Origin: Microbulbifer sp. Q7
Lineage (GTDB): Bacteria > Pseudomonadota > Gammaproteobacteria > Pseudomonadales > Cellvibrionaceae
Assembly (NCBI RefSeq): GCF_001639145.1
Contig: NZ_LROY01000002.1
Coordinates: forward strand, 124,001-188,000
Length of the DNA: 64,000 bases
Reading direction: 5' to 3'
In this document: positions 35,275 through 45,159 of the stretch, in pieces
How positions within the stretch are numbered: the first letter of the stretch is position 1
Layout: each line of letters begins with the position of its first letter
Notes under the pieces: model-generated
The model's database searches: none
Seen by the model: the letters and a program-made list of their open reading frames with translations, nothing else
What the model was told of the DNA's origin: nothing
Made by a program: the position numbers and the translations under genes

Positions 35275-36579
35275 ATGCCGATTTTAGCCCTGGGGATCAA
35301 TCACGACAGCGCGCCTGTGGCGGTGCGCGAGCGGGTGGCGTTTGCCCCCGAGATGATGCCCAGCGCCCTGGCGGAGGCCCGCGCAGCACTGGATTGCCCG
35401 GAGCTCGCAATTCTCTCCACATGTAACCGGACCGAGATCTACGGCGAGGCGACCCCGGAATCGGTGCTGGCGTGGATCGCCCAGTACCACGATGTTCCCA
35501 TGGAGCAGCTGACCAGCTGCCACTACCAGTTCACCGATGAAACCGCAGTGCGCCATATGATGCGCGTGGCTTGCGGGCTGGACTCCCTGGTGCTCGGTGA
35601 ACCGCAGATCCTCGGCCAGATGAAGTCCGCCTATGCGGTGGCGCGGGAGTGCGGCAGTGTCGGCTCTACCCTGCACAATGTATTCCAGCAAGTGTTCTCG
35701 GTAGCGAAAAAAGTGCGCACCGAAACCGCCATCGGTGAGAACCCGGTGTCCGTGGCCTTCGCTGCCGTTTCCCTGGCGTCACGTATTTTTACCGATCTCA
35801 GCCAGCAGACCGCGCTGCTGATCGGTGCCGGCGAAACCGTTGAACTGGTGGCGCGGCATTTGCTCGACAAGGGTGTGACCAAGCTGATTGTCGCCAACCG
35901 CACCCTGCACCGCGCGCAGTCACTCGCGGAGGAATTTGGCGCGGAAGCAATCCTGCTGGCGGATATCCCCGAATACCTGCCGCGCGCGGATATCGTCATC
36001 AGCTCCACCGCCAGTCAGCTGCCCATCCTCGGCAAAGGCGCGGTGGAAACCGCCCTCAAGAAACGCCGTCACAGCCCCATGTTTATGGTGGATATCGCGG
36101 TGCCGCGGGATATCGAGCCGCAAGTAGGCAAGCTGGACGACGTCTACCTGTATACCGTGGACGACCTGCGCGGCGTAATTGACGAGGGCAAGCGCTTGCG
36201 CGAGCAGGCAGCGGAAGCGGCCGACCTGATTGTTGATGCGGCGGCGCAGGATTTTATGCGCGAGCACCGCAGCCTGCGCGCGGTGGATTCTATCCGCAGC
36301 TATCGCCAGCAGGCTCAGGGTATCAGCAAGTGCGAACTGGAAAAGGCGCTGATTCAGCTGCGCACCGGTGGTGACCCGGAGCAGTTACTGGAGCAGCTGG
36401 CCCGCTCCCTGACCAACAAACTGATTCACGCACCCACCGTCGCATTGCGCCAAGCGACAGCCGATGGCGATATGGAACGGCTGCGCATTGCGCGGGAAAT
36501 CATTGGCCTGGCCCCGGACGATGGCGGCCAGCAAACAGATGTATCGGCCGCTGCGCCGGAAAAAAAGAAACTGAAATAA
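35275..36579 (+). CDS. hemA: Glutamyl-tRNA reductase
   Basis: A 434-residue enzyme making glutamate-1-semialdehyde from glutamyl-tRNA, the first committed step of tetrapyrrole synthesis. The catalytic cysteine is Cys50 in [10 protein letters not shown]. The NADPH-binding domain covers ~160-310 ([17 protein letters not shown]), and a helical dimerisation domain follows. ATG 35275 gives [15 protein letters not shown], the family N-terminus; an upstream GTG in frame would add 35 unrelated residues. The TAA overlaps the ATG of prfA by one base (TAATG). Confidence 0.96.
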   Translation: MPILALGINHDSAPVAVRERVAFAPEMMPSALAEARAALDCPELAILSTCNRTEIYGEATPESVLAWIAQYHDVPMEQLTSCHYQFTDETAVRHMMRVACGLDSLVLGEPQILGQMKSAYAVARECGSVGSTLHNVFQQVFSVAKKVRTETAIGENPVSVAFAAVSLASRIFTDLSQQTALLIGAGETVELVARHLLDKGVTKLIVANRTLHRAQSLAEEFGAEAILLADIPEYLPRADIVISSTASQLPILGKGAVETALKKRRHSPMFMVDIAVPRDIEPQVGKLDDVYLYTVDDLRGVIDEGKRLREQAAEAADLIVDAAAQDFMREHRSLRAVDSIRSYRQQAQGISKCELEKALIQLRTGGDPEQLLEQLARSLTNKLIHAPTVALRQATADGDMERLRIAREIIGLAPDDGGQQTDVSAAAPEKKKLK

Positions 36580-37664
36580 TGAAAGCTTCTGTACAACAGA
36601 AACTCGAAAACCTGGTAGAGCGTCACGAGGAAGTGTCCGCTCTGCTGGGCGATGCGGAAATCATCAGCGATCAGGATAAATTCCGCGATCTCTCCCGGGA
36701 ATACTCCGAACTGGAGGAAGTGGTTCAGTGCTACACCCGCTATAAAACCCTGCAGGACGACATGGCGGCCGCCCGCGAAATGCTCGATGAGAGCGACGAG
36801 GACATGCGCGAAATGGCGCAGGAGGAGCTGCGCGAGGCCGAAGTGCAACTGGAGCCGCTGGAAAAAGAACTGCAGACCCTGCTGTTACCCCGCGACCCCA
36901 ACGATCGCAAAAATGTCTATCTGGAAATCCGCGCCGGCACCGGCGGCGACGAGGCCGCTATTTTTTCCGGGGACCTGTTCCGTATGTATTCGCGCTATGC
37001 AGAGAAGCAGGGCTGGCGCGTCGAGGTGATCAGCGAAAACGCCGGCGAACACGGTGGCTACAAGGAAATCATTACCCGGGTTTCCGGTGAAGACGTGTAC
37101 GCAAAGTTGAAGTTCGAGTCCGGTGCCCACCGGGTTCAGCGAGTGCCGGAAACCGAATCCCAGGGGCGTATTCATACCTCCGCGTGCACCGTCGCCGTGA
37201 TGCCCGAGCCGGACGAACGCGATGCCATCGAAATCAACAAGGCCGACTTGCGCGTGGACACCTACCGCGCCTCTGGCGCCGGTGGCCAGCACGTCAACAA
37301 AACCGATTCTGCGGTGCGCCTTACCCACATTCCCACCGGCATTGTGGTGGAGTGTCAGGATGAGCGCTCTCAGCACAAGAACCGCGCCAAGGCGATGGCG
37401 CTGCTGCAAGCCAAATTGAACAGCGCGCAGGAATCTGCGGCCGCCCAGGAAATCTCCGATGCCCGCAGAAACCTGGTGGGCAGTGGCGATCGCTCCGAGC
37501 GCATCCGCACCTACAACTTTCCCCAGGGACGTGTCACCGATCACCGTATCGGCCTCACCCTGTACAAGCTGGATGAGGTCGTGCAGGGCGCGCTGGACGA
37601 GGTTATCGGCCCATTGCGTAACGAGTACCAGGCAGATCAGCTGGCCGCGCTGGGGCAGCACTGA
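36579..37664 (+). CDS. prfA: Peptide chain release factor 1
   Basis: A 361-residue factor that releases peptides at UAA and UAG. The GGQ motif is at residues 235-237 in [16 protein letters not shown], the target of PrmC methylation. The second-domain motif [14 protein letters not shown] (~198-211) and the C-terminal [17 protein letters not shown] are present. It is coupled to hemA by a TAATG overlap and followed five bases later by prmC. Confidence 0.97.
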   Translation: MKASVQQKLENLVERHEEVSALLGDAEIISDQDKFRDLSREYSELEEVVQCYTRYKTLQDDMAAAREMLDESDEDMREMAQEELREAEVQLEPLEKELQTLLLPRDPNDRKNVYLEIRAGTGGDEAAIFSGDLFRMYSRYAEKQGWRVEVISENAGEHGGYKEIITRVSGEDVYAKLKFESGAHRVQRVPETESQGRIHTSACTVAVMPEPDERDAIEINKADLRVDTYRASGAGGQHVNKTDSAVRLTHIPTGIVVECQDERSQHKNRAKAMALLQAKLNSAQESAAAQEISDARRNLVGSGDRSERIRTYNFPQGRVTDHRIGLTLYKLDEVVQGALDEVIGPLRNEYQADQLAALGQH

Positions 37665-37669
37665 TCCCG

Positions 37670-38497
37670 ATGGCCACGGTGAAGGAAAACCTGCTGCGGG
37701 CTGCGGAACTGAGCGAGAGCGATAGCCCGCGGCTGGATCTGGAAGTGCTGCTCTGCCACCTGTTGGGCAAGTCCCGCGCCTGGCTGTATACCTGGCCCGA
37801 GCATCCGCTGAGTGATGCCCAGCAGGCGCAGTTCAATACCCTAATCGAACGCCGCATCGCCGGTGAACCGGTGGCCCATCTCACCGGCAGTCGGGAATTC
37901 TGGTCCCTGCCGTTAAAGGTCAATCGATCCACCCTGATCCCGCGCCCGGATACCGAGGTGCTGGTGGAAGTTGTGCTGGAACTCTGCCCGCAGAGCGAGG
38001 CGAATGTACTCGACCTTGGCACCGGCACTGGCGCCATTGCCCTGGCACTGGCGAGCGAACGACCGCACTGGCAGATCACCGCCGTGGACACCATGCCGGC
38101 GGCGCTGGCGCTGGCGGAGGAAAACCGTACCCAGCTCGGGTTTCGCAACGTAGAGGTCCGTCGCAGTGACTGGTTTTCGGCCCTGTCGGCGCGCACCTTC
38201 GATGTGATTGTGAGCAATCCGCCGTATATCGAACCCCGGGATCCGCATCTGCGTGAGGGGGATGTGCGCTTTGAGCCGCTGACCGCGCTGGTGGCGGAAG
38301 AACAGGGCTTGGCGGATATCCGCAAAATCGCCGAGGACGCGCGCGCGCATCTTGTGGAAAATGGCCTGCTTGCGGTGGAGCACGGCTGGGAGCAGGGCAA
38401 ACCGGTGCGGGCATTGTTTGCCGCACTCGGCTACCGCGAAGTTGAAACCCGCCCTGACTATGCGGGGCGGGAGCGTATTACGCTGGCTCGGCGTTAA
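37670..38497 (+). CDS. prmC: Release factor glutamine methyltransferase
   Basis: A 275-residue SAM-dependent methyltransferase that methylates the glutamine of the GGQ motif in release factors. The N-terminal helical domain covers ~1-75. The SAM-binding motif is VLDLGTGTGAIALALA (~113-128). The catalytic NPPY is at residues 183-186, followed by IEPRDPHL. It starts five bases after the prfA stop. Confidence 0.96.
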   Translation: MATVKENLLRAAELSESDSPRLDLEVLLCHLLGKSRAWLYTWPEHPLSDAQQAQFNTLIERRIAGEPVAHLTGSREFWSLPLKVNRSTLIPRPDTEVLVEVVLELCPQSEANVLDLGTGTGAIALALASERPHWQITAVDTMPAALALAEENRTQLGFRNVEVRRSDWFSALSARTFDVIVSNPPYIEPRDPHLREGDVRFEPLTALVAEEQGLADIRKIAEDARAHLVENGLLAVEHGWEQGKPVRALFAALGYREVETRPDYAGRERITLARR

Positions 38498-38539
38498 AGG
38501 CAATTTCCCAAGCCGGCGCGCAAACCGCAGGAAGGATCC

Positions 38540-39460
38540 ATGCACGATCACACCCACCACCGCGCTCACCACCACAGCGGAAGTGGTCATTTGAAACCCC
38601 TTGTGTGGGGTCTCATCATTACCCTGGTGTTTGCCGTCGTTGAAGCCATCGGCGGCTGGCTTTCCGGTTCGCTGGCCTTGCTGGGTGACGCGGGGCACAT
38701 GATTACCGACTCCTTCTCCCTCGCCCTGGGCGCGGTGGCCGCATGGCTGGCGCAAAAACCGGCAAGCCGGGAAATGTCGTTCGGCTGGGGGCGGGCCGAA
38801 GTGCTGGCGGCCATGATCAATGCGATGCTGATGCTGCTGATCGTAGTGGGGATTTCCATCGCCGCCTTTGATCGCCTGCGGAACCCGCAGCCGGTGCAGG
38901 GTGGCATGGTAATGGTGATTGCCGCGCTGGGCCTGCTGGTGAATATCGCCGTGGCCTGGGTGCTGCACCGCGGCGAGCAGACCCTGAATATCCGCGGTGC
39001 GCTGCTGCATGTGGTGGGCGATTTACTGGGCTCGGTGGCTGCCCTGATGGCCGGCGCGGTCATTTATTTCACCGGCTGGACACCGATCGACCCCCTGCTG
39101 TCGGTGTTGATCTGTATCCTGATTCTGTTTTCCAGTATCAAGCTGCTGCGGGATGCGGTGGATGTATTAATGGAGCGGGTACCGCGGGAGCTGAGCCTGC
39201 CAGTGGTGGGGGAATCCATGGCGATGGAAGCGGGTGTGCGTTCGGTGCACGATTTGCATATCTGGCGTCTGGACAGCCGTATGATTTCCCTGTCGGCGCA
39301 CATTGTTGTGGACGAGCTGTCCGACTGGCCGCAGGTGCTGGCGCGGCTGCGCAGAACACTGGTTCAGCGTTTTGACATCCACCATGTCACCCTGCAACCG
39401 GAGCCGCTGCATCTGGACCCGACCCCCATCATCGACCGGGTCAGCCCGTCCGATCACTAA
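38540..39460 (+). CDS. Cation diffusion facilitator family metal exporter
   Basis: A 306-residue inner-membrane protein with six hydrophobic segments of the CDF family (ZitB/CzcD type), exporting Zn2+ and related divalent ions against a proton gradient. The cytosolic N-terminus is a histidine cluster (MHDHTHHRAHHHSGSGH) likely to bind metal. The transport-site motifs are GDAGHMITDS (~49-58, H-D) and HVVGDLLGS (~155-163, H-D). A C-terminal ferredoxin-like domain starts near residue 205. It follows prmC by 42 bp and may be read through from it. The 3' end faces the next gene with only three bases between. Confidence 0.9.
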   Translation: MHDHTHHRAHHHSGSGHLKPLVWGLIITLVFAVVEAIGGWLSGSLALLGDAGHMITDSFSLALGAVAAWLAQKPASREMSFGWGRAEVLAAMINAMLMLLIVVGISIAAFDRLRNPQPVQGGMVMVIAALGLLVNIAVAWVLHRGEQTLNIRGALLHVVGDLLGSVAALMAGAVIYFTGWTPIDPLLSVLICILILFSSIKLLRDAVDVLMERVPRELSLPVVGESMAMEAGVRSVHDLHIWRLDSRMISLSAHIVVDELSDWPQVLARLRRTLVQRFDIHHVTLQPEPLHLDPTPIIDRVSPSDH

Positions 39461-39463
39461 GCT

Positions 39464-40954
39464 TCAGTCTTCTTCGCTGGCCTCGTCGCGCTCCTCAGAT
39501 GGGGGCGCGTCAATGGCTTGCGGGGTCTCACTCGCTTCTTCCTCGGTGGTTTCCTGCGGCCGGGGTTCGACTGCATTGGTTTTGTCTTCCGTTGACTCTG
39601 GCTCCGCTTCAGCGGTGACCTCTTCCGGTGCCGAAATCTGTTCCTCCGGCGCCTGAATACCAATGTGGTAGGCGGCAAACCCCGGCTGTACCACCTGGTT
39701 CATCGCCATGCCGAGAATGCGCCCGTTGTATTGGGAGCGGATCTCCTTGCGCACGTTGGTGATGGGGTTGGTGACTGTTCCCAGGAGGTCGCCCTTGCTT
39801 ACCGTTGAGCCCAGTTCCACCTTGCTGAAAATAATGCCGCCGGTGGTGGCGCGCTGCCAGGTGGAGTTGTAGTACACGGGTTCCGGGTCCCCCCACAGGC
39901 GGAATTTGCTCACCATACCCAGCTGATTGAGCAGGGTACGGATACCTTTGACACTGTGGCTGACCGAGCGCTCGTCCAGCACCATGGGGGCGCCGGCCTC
40001 CAGGGTAACTGTGGGAATGCCCGCTTCGACGGCCGCGCGCCGCAGGGTGCCCTTGGCGCCGTCGCTGTGCAGCACCACGGTAGAACCGAAGCCCTTGGTC
40101 AGCTTCACCACTTTCGGGTTTTTCAGGTCGCCGCGCAGCTGGGGCAGGTTGGTGCGGTAAAAGGAGCCGGTGTGCAGGTCCACGATAGCGTTGCAGTGCA
40201 CCACCACTTCGTCAAAAAACGAACGCGCGATACGCGAGGCGGAGGAGCCATTTTTATCCCCGGGGAAATGCCGGTTCAGGTCGCGGCGATCGGTGAGGTA
40301 GCGGGAGCTGCGGTGAAACCCCTGCATGTTCACGATGGGCACACCAATGACAGCCCCTTTCAGGGTTTGCGGGTTCAGGTTGTACATCACCCGGCGTACG
40401 GTTTCGATGCCGTTCAGTTCGTCACCGTGAATGGCCGCGGTGAGGCACAGGGTGGGCCCGGTTTCCGCGCCGTTTACCACCAGTACCGGGGTTGCGCTGT
40501 ATACCCCTTCAAAGTGCTGGCTCGGGGACCACGCCAGGCGGGTCGAGGTGCCTGCGGGAACCTCTGCACCCAGTAGCTGCAGCGGGTGGCCTGCCGGCTC
40601 CGCAGTTTGCGGTGTCTCTGGCTGGCTTTGGGATTCAGGTTCTGGCTGGGATTGTGGCGCAGGGGATGCCGCGGCCGGTTCGGTGGTATCCGGCTGGGAT
40701 GGTGCCACCAGATCCCGTTCCTTCACCGGTTTGTCCAGCTCGATGCTTTTCGCCTTCGGCATCGGTTTTTCCGGCTGCTTGCCTGCTTCCCGTCGTGTGC
40801 TTTCCTGCGGTTGTTCTGTTACACCTGCGGGCCCTGCCGAATTCTGAATCTCTACCGCTTCGTTACTTCCATCCATGTCACTGGCACCGGCAGTCGCAGC
40901 GACAAAACCGGACAGGACAAACAGCAGGGAAAAGCTCAGAGAGCGATGACGCAT
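39464..40954 (-). CDS. Exported succinylglutamate desuccinylase/aspartoacylase-like (AstE/AspA) zinc hydrolase
   Basis: A 496-residue protein. A signal peptide covers ~1-25. Residues ~30-120 are a low-complexity linker rich in Pro, Glu, Gln and Ser. The M14-like AstE/AspA domain spans ~128-425, with zinc ligands His176 and Glu179 (HGDE) and His261 (DLHTG), DLNR at 225-228 and a probable catalytic Glu319 in VTLEAGAP. The C-terminal ~70 residues are strongly acidic and repetitive. The family deacylates N-acyl amino acids or trims peptides; the exported form with disordered flanks is unusual and its substrate is unknown. It converges with the CDF gene. Confidence 0.8.
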   Translation of the reverse strand: MRHRSLSFSLLFVLSGFVAATAGASDMDGSNEAVEIQNSAGPAGVTEQPQESTRREAGKQPEKPMPKAKSIELDKPVKERDLVAPSQPDTTEPAAASPAPQSQPEPESQSQPETPQTAEPAGHPLQLLGAEVPAGTSTRLAWSPSQHFEGVYSATPVLVVNGAETGPTLCLTAAIHGDELNGIETVRRVMYNLNPQTLKGAVIGVPIVNMQGFHRSSRYLTDRRDLNRHFPGDKNGSSASRIARSFFDEVVVHCNAIVDLHTGSFYRTNLPQLRGDLKNPKVVKLTKGFGSTVVLHSDGAKGTLRRAAVEAGIPTVTLEAGAPMVLDERSVSHSVKGIRTLLNQLGMVSKFRLWGDPEPVYYNSTWQRATTGGIIFSKVELGSTVSKGDLLGTVTNPITNVRKEIRSQYNGRILGMAMNQVVQPGFAAYHIGIQAPEEQISAPEEVTAEAEPESTEDKTNAVEPRPQETTEEEASETPQAIDAPPSEERDEASEED

Positions 40955-41116
40955 GAAAAGCTCCGTTTACAGGGGTTGCGATGATCGATGCCAGCGGGTG
41001 GCAGGTTACCAGACAGGATATTGATGAGTCTGATGCCTGTTGCTGAGAGCGCGAGTATAGCCAATCGGTTCCGGGGAAATTGCGCGGCACTTGGCGATTG
41101 GTTAAATCCGCACGTG

Positions 41117-42481
41117 TTAGACGGGGGGTGAAGTGCCGGCCAGGGCCTTGCGGCTGGTGTTGCGCAGCCGCAGGATCAGCAGCACCGCAGCGGTGCCGAG
41201 ACCGACACAAATACCCACCCAGTAGCCGTAGACACCCCAGTATTGCTCTCCCATCCAGTAGGCGGCACTTAAGCCAACCAGCCAATAGGAAAACAACTGG
41301 ATGTACATGGGAACCCGGGTGTCCTTGTATCCGCGCAGTGCACCCCACGCCATGGCCTGGGCCACATCCACCAGTTGAAAGGCGGCGGCCAGCAACAGCA
41401 GGTTGGCGGCCACGGCGATGATTTCCGGGTTGCCGGTATACGCGAGTACCAGCAGATTGCGCAGGCTGATCAGGATCACGCCGGTACACAGGGCGTAGAT
41501 GAGCCCGCTGCCAACGCCCACAGTGCTGACAAAGCGCGCACGCCTGGGGCGCCCCTGGCCGAGCACCTGGGCGGTGCGGATGCTGACCGCCTGCGCCAGT
41601 GCCAGTGCCACCAGATAAAAAACAGAACCGATACTCATGGCAATCTGGTGGGCGGCGACAATGGTGGCCCCGTACGAGGCGAGCAGCAGGGTAAGGCTGG
41701 CGAAGAAGGTGACTTCACTGGCCGCACCGATACAGATGGGCATGCCCACCGCCAGCAGGTGCCTGAGGGTCGGCCAGTGGGGGCGGGGGGGGATCAGCGT
41801 CAGCTTGAGGGCGCGGTAGGCGGGATCCTGCCCCGCGTGCCAGTAAAGGGCGATGGCAATGCACCAGCACACCAGGCTGGTGGCCCAGCCGCAGCCAGCG
41901 CCACCCATGGCGGGAATGGGCCCCCAGCCGAACACGAGCAGAATATCCAGCGGGATGTTCAGTGCCGCGGCCGCGAGATAGATCCGCATTACCGGCCGCA
42001 CCTGTGCCATGCCTTCACAGTACCCGCGCAGGGCGCTGCCGAAGGCAAAGGGCAGGATGCCGGTGGCCAGTGCCAGCAGGTAGTGCACCATCACCTTGCG
42101 CACCGGTTCTTCGGTCTGAATCCACTGGCTCCAGAGCGGGGCGGCCAGCAGCGCTGCCGCTACCAGCAGGCCGCCAATCAGGGCGATCCAGACCGACTGG
42201 CTCATCTGCTGGGCACAGCCCTGCTCATCGCGGGCGCCGCGCAAATGGGCGACCACCGGAGAGACGGCCGCCAGCATGCCAATCAGCGTGACCGCGCAGA
42301 CCGCCCAGATACTGGAGCCCAGCGCCAGGCCGGCCAGATCTACCTCGCCGGAGCGTCCGGCCACGATGGTATCCGTAACCCCCATACTCACCACCGCCAG
42401 ATTGCTCACCACCAGCGGTCCACCCAGTTTGGTGAGGTGGCGCAGCTCCGTGGCTGTGGCGCGTTTGTAGATTCTGAGCAT
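41117..42481 (-). CDS. MATE-family multidrug exporter (NorM-like)
   Basis: A 454-residue membrane protein with 12 hydrophobic segments in two six-helix halves. MATE signatures include KLGGPLVVSNLAVVSMGVTDTIVAGR near the N-terminus and a second-half equivalent around GMPICIGAASEVTFFASLTLL (~250). NorM-type members export cationic drugs in exchange for Na+ or H+. There is no adjacent regulator or partner gene. It is divergent from the DoxX-like gene across a 143-bp gap. Confidence 0.9.
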   Translation of the reverse strand: MLRIYKRATATELRHLTKLGGPLVVSNLAVVSMGVTDTIVAGRSGEVDLAGLALGSSIWAVCAVTLIGMLAAVSPVVAHLRGARDEQGCAQQMSQSVWIALIGGLLVAAALLAAPLWSQWIQTEEPVRKVMVHYLLALATGILPFAFGSALRGYCEGMAQVRPVMRIYLAAAALNIPLDILLVFGWGPIPAMGGAGCGWATSLVCWCIAIALYWHAGQDPAYRALKLTLIPPRPHWPTLRHLLAVGMPICIGAASEVTFFASLTLLLASYGATIVAAHQIAMSIGSVFYLVALALAQAVSIRTAQVLGQGRPRRARFVSTVGVGSGLIYALCTGVILISLRNLLVLAYTGNPEIIAVAANLLLLAAAFQLVDVAQAMAWGALRGYKDTRVPMYIQLFSYWLVGLSAAYWMGEQYWGVYGYWVGICVGLGTAAVLLILRLRNTSRKALAGTSPPV

Positions 42482-42624
42482 GGATCGGATTCGGGCTGGC
42501 TAAACTGATCGAACGTTATCTTCACAAAGACCGGTGCGGCGTGTAAGAAAACGCGCACTCCGGCGACCACTCTTCAGTGAACAGTATGTTACTGAAACAG
42601 TATTGGTGAAAACGGGAGCGGATT

Positions 42625-43251
42625 ATGGATGGGGCACACAGCGGGATCAACGGAATTTACGGCTGTTTTCTGCGGGGCTTGCGGCCGCTGGATGGGCTGG
42701 GTCCGCTGGCGCTACGGCTGTTTCTCGGGCCCATTTTCATCCTCGCCGGCTGGAATAAACTCACCGGCATTGAGAATGTGGCGGCCTGGTTTGGCAACCC
42801 GGACTGGGGGTTGGGGCTGCCCGCGCCCCTGCTGTTGGCCTGGCTGGCGGCGCTGACGGAATTTTTGGGTGGCATCGCCCTGGTACTGGGGCTGGGGGTG
42901 CGCCTCGCAGCCATCCCGCTGATGTTCACCATGGTGGTGGCGGCGGTGACCGCGCACTGGCAGTACGGCTGGCACGCCCTGCCGGAGCAAACACTCACTA
43001 TGCCCTGGGAATGGCGCACGGACCTGATCGAAGAGGCGGCGGTGCGCAAGGAAAAGGCGGTGGAATTACTCAAGGCCCATGGGAACTACGGCTGGCTGAC
43101 CGAAGCGGGTAATTTCACCGTGCTGAAAAACGGCATCGAGTTTGCGGCCACTTACTTCGTGATGCTGCTGGCGTTGCTGTTTACCGGCGGCGGGCGCTTT
43201 GTAAGTCTCGATTACTGGATTGCCCGCCAGCGGGGTCTTCTGCAGGATTAG
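42625..43251 (+). CDS. DoxX-family membrane protein, HvfX-like
   Basis: A 208-residue protein with four hydrophobic segments of the DoxX family. The N-terminal part PLALRLFLGPIFILAGWNKLTG is typical. A polar insert of about 50 residues (WHALPEQT ... LKAHGNYGWL, ~118-172) lies before the last helix. This insert resembles DoxX proteins linked to HvfABC copper-binding peptide clusters, but no hvfA-, hvfB- or hvfC-like gene is seen here. Function is therefore unassigned. Base composition matches the neighbours. Confidence 0.75.
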   Translation: MDGAHSGINGIYGCFLRGLRPLDGLGPLALRLFLGPIFILAGWNKLTGIENVAAWFGNPDWGLGLPAPLLLAWLAALTEFLGGIALVLGLGVRLAAIPLMFTMVVAAVTAHWQYGWHALPEQTLTMPWEWRTDLIEEAAVRKEKAVELLKAHGNYGWLTEAGNFTVLKNGIEFAATYFVMLLALLFTGGGRFVSLDYWIARQRGLLQD

Positions 43252-43275
43252 GGCCGGGTGGGGCTGGCCCCGCTA

Positions 43276-43305
43276 TTGACTCGCGCCCTCCTTATAAATG
43301 ATATA
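43276..43305 (+). promoter_or_regulatory. Candidate promoter of rhlB
   Basis: TTGACT (43276-43281) and GATATA (43300-43305), 18 bp apart. It leaves a leader of about 95 nt before the helicase start codon. Confidence 0.5.
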
Positions 43306-43405
43306 CTCGCCGATTATTTAACCCGTTGCCGTGTCCAGTTGGTCACCGGCATATCCGGAGACGCACTGTTGCAGGGGCGCCCGGAGTAATTGAGCGAGCA
43401 ATCTT

Positions 43406-44932
43406 TTGATAGGCAAGTTTTTCCGTCGTTCCACTGACAAGTCTGAAAACGCATCCAAAGAGCCGAAGCCCGTGGCTGCAAAGCCCGATGACAGAGCTGG
43501 TAAGCGCTCGGCCGAAGAAGGCAAGTCGGCCGGCAGCGGCCGCCCGCGCAACCGTCGCCGCGGCGGCGCAGAAGATGGGCGTGACAAGGGCGGTAAACGT
43601 AAGGAGCCCCGCGCCAAGGCCCCGCAAAAGCCGTGGAGCCTGGACGAGTTCCAGGTGCCGGAGCAGGAAGGCAAGGTCCGTTTCCACGACCTGGACCTGC
43701 CGCTGCCACTGATGCATGCCATCGCCGACCTGGGTTTCGAGTACGCTTCCCCTATTCAGGGGCAGTCGCTGCCACATACCCTCAATGGCCACGATCTGGT
43801 GGGTAAGGCGCAGACCGGTACCGGTAAAACCGCGGCCTTCCTGATCACCGTGATCGACGATCTGCTCAAGCACCCGTTTGAGGGTGAGCGCTACGCCGGC
43901 GAGGCGCGCGCACTGATTATCGCGCCGACCCGAGAGCTGGTGATGCAGATTGCCGACGATGCCAAGGGCCTGTGCAAGTACACCGACCTGGAAATCCACA
44001 CGCTCGTGGGCGGTATGGATTACCAGAAGCAGCAAAAAGCGTTGAATGAGCGCTTTGTGGATATCCTCGTGGCCACCCCTGGCCGCCTGCTGGACTTCGT
44101 CAGCAAGCGGGATTGCTTCCTCGATCAGACCGAGATCCTGGTGATCGACGAGGCGGACCGCATGCTGGATATGGGCTTTATCCCCGATGTGCGCCGCATT
44201 GTCCGTCAGACTCCGCGCAAGACCCATCGCCAGACCATGTTCTTCTCCGCTACCTTTACTCCGGAAGTAGACGATCTGGTGGAGCAGTGGACGACCGATC
44301 CTGTCACGGTGGAAATCGAGCCGGAGCACGTGGCTACCGATACGGTGACCCAGCATGTGTACCTGGTGTCGGGCGACGAGAAATATCCGCTGTTGTTCAA
44401 CATTGTGCAGCAGGACGATGTCGAAAGCCTGATTGTGTTCGCCAACCGTCGTGACCAGTGTCGCCGCCTGCACGAAAACCTGGTGGCCCACGGTATCAAT
44501 GCCGGGTTGTTATCCGGTGAGGTGGCGCAGAACAAGCGTGTGCGCACCCTGGAAGATTTCAAAACCGGCAAGTCGAAAGTGCTGGTGGCCACCGATGTGG
44601 CGGGGCGGGGTATCCATATCGATGGCATCAGCCACGTGGTGAATTACACCTTGCCGGAAGAGCCGGAAGACTACGTACACCGTATCGGCCGTACCGGCCG
44701 CGCGGGCAAGAGCGGCACCTCCATCAGCTTTGCCTGTGAAGACGACGCCATGCGTCTGGAGCCTATCGAGAAGCTGCTGGGCAATAAACTGACGTGCGAG
44801 GTTCCGCCGGAGGAGCTGCTGGTAAAGCCGCCGCAGGTACATGTGAAACGCAGCAGCGGCGGCGATCGCAATGACCGCGGTGGCAATCGCGGTGGACGCC
44901 GCAGCGGAGGCGGCGGCCGGCCCCGTCGCTAA
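43406..44932 (+). CDS. rhlB: DEAD-box ATP-dependent RNA helicase, RhlB type
   Basis: A 508-residue helicase. Residues ~10-75 are a basic, disordered tail. The Q-motif region is [14 protein letters not shown] (~110-123), Walker A is AQTGTGKT with Lys141, DEAD is at 248-251, SAT follows in FFSATFT, and HRIGRTGR is motif VI. The C-terminal ~25 residues are Gly/Arg-rich ([14 protein letters not shown]), an RNA-binding tail. The core matches Pseudomonas RhlB more than RhlE or SrmB. The only usable start is TTG 43406: an in-frame TGA at 43391 lies five codons upstream. RhlB unwinds RNA and can partner RNase E. Confidence 0.9.
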   Translation: MIGKFFRRSTDKSENASKEPKPVAAKPDDRAGKRSAEEGKSAGSGRPRNRRRGGAEDGRDKGGKRKEPRAKAPQKPWSLDEFQVPEQEGKVRFHDLDLPLPLMHAIADLGFEYASPIQGQSLPHTLNGHDLVGKAQTGTGKTAAFLITVIDDLLKHPFEGERYAGEARALIIAPTRELVMQIADDAKGLCKYTDLEIHTLVGGMDYQKQQKALNERFVDILVATPGRLLDFVSKRDCFLDQTEILVIDEADRMLDMGFIPDVRRIVRQTPRKTHRQTMFFSATFTPEVDDLVEQWTTDPVTVEIEPEHVATDTVTQHVYLVSGDEKYPLLFNIVQQDDVESLIVFANRRDQCRRLHENLVAHGINAGLLSGEVAQNKRVRTLEDFKTGKSKVLVATDVAGRGIHIDGISHVVNYTLPEEPEDYVHRIGRTGRAGKSGTSISFACEDDAMRLEPIEKLLGNKLTCEVPPEELLVKPPQVHVKRSSGGDRNDRGGNRGGRRSGGGGRPRR

Positions 44933-44965
44933 GGCTTTGGGGCCTGTTTTTTCCTCTTTTGTGGC

Positions 44966-45077
44966 GACAAATCACCGGGTATCTGTTTTCAGAACCACTG
45001 TGAATACGTCCATGTACGCTGCGTCGGTGACGTCCCTGTCGCCGACGCTTCTGAAAACAGATGCCCGGTGATTTGTC
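44966..45077. repeat. Large stem-loop repeat element 1
   Basis: Outer arms of 29 bp (44966-44994 with 45049-45077) are complementary apart from one mismatch. An inner 11-bp hairpin lies at 45021-45048. The core 45002-45048 matches 46668-46714 in inverted orientation at 44 of 47 positions. It lies just after rhlB and before the shared terminator. Confidence 0.8.
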
Positions 45078-45110
45078 TTATCGTCTAGTCATATGCTTTG
45101 TTAGCAATAA

Positions 45111-45152
45111 AAAACGCGGGTAGCTGAGTTGGAGAGCTACCCGCGTTTTTTT
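45111..45152. terminator. Bidirectional terminator between rhlB and cysZ
   Basis: AACGCGGGTAGCT (45113-45125) pairs with AGCTACCCGCGTT (45135-45147). A residues flank the left side and seven T residues the right, so it can end both convergent transcripts. Confidence 0.9.
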
Positions 45153-45159
45153 ATGCCTG

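Noticed and set aside
44966..45152. CRISPR array near cysZ
   Set aside because: The repeats are inverted, few and unevenly spaced, and no cas genes are present. Stem-loop elements fit better.
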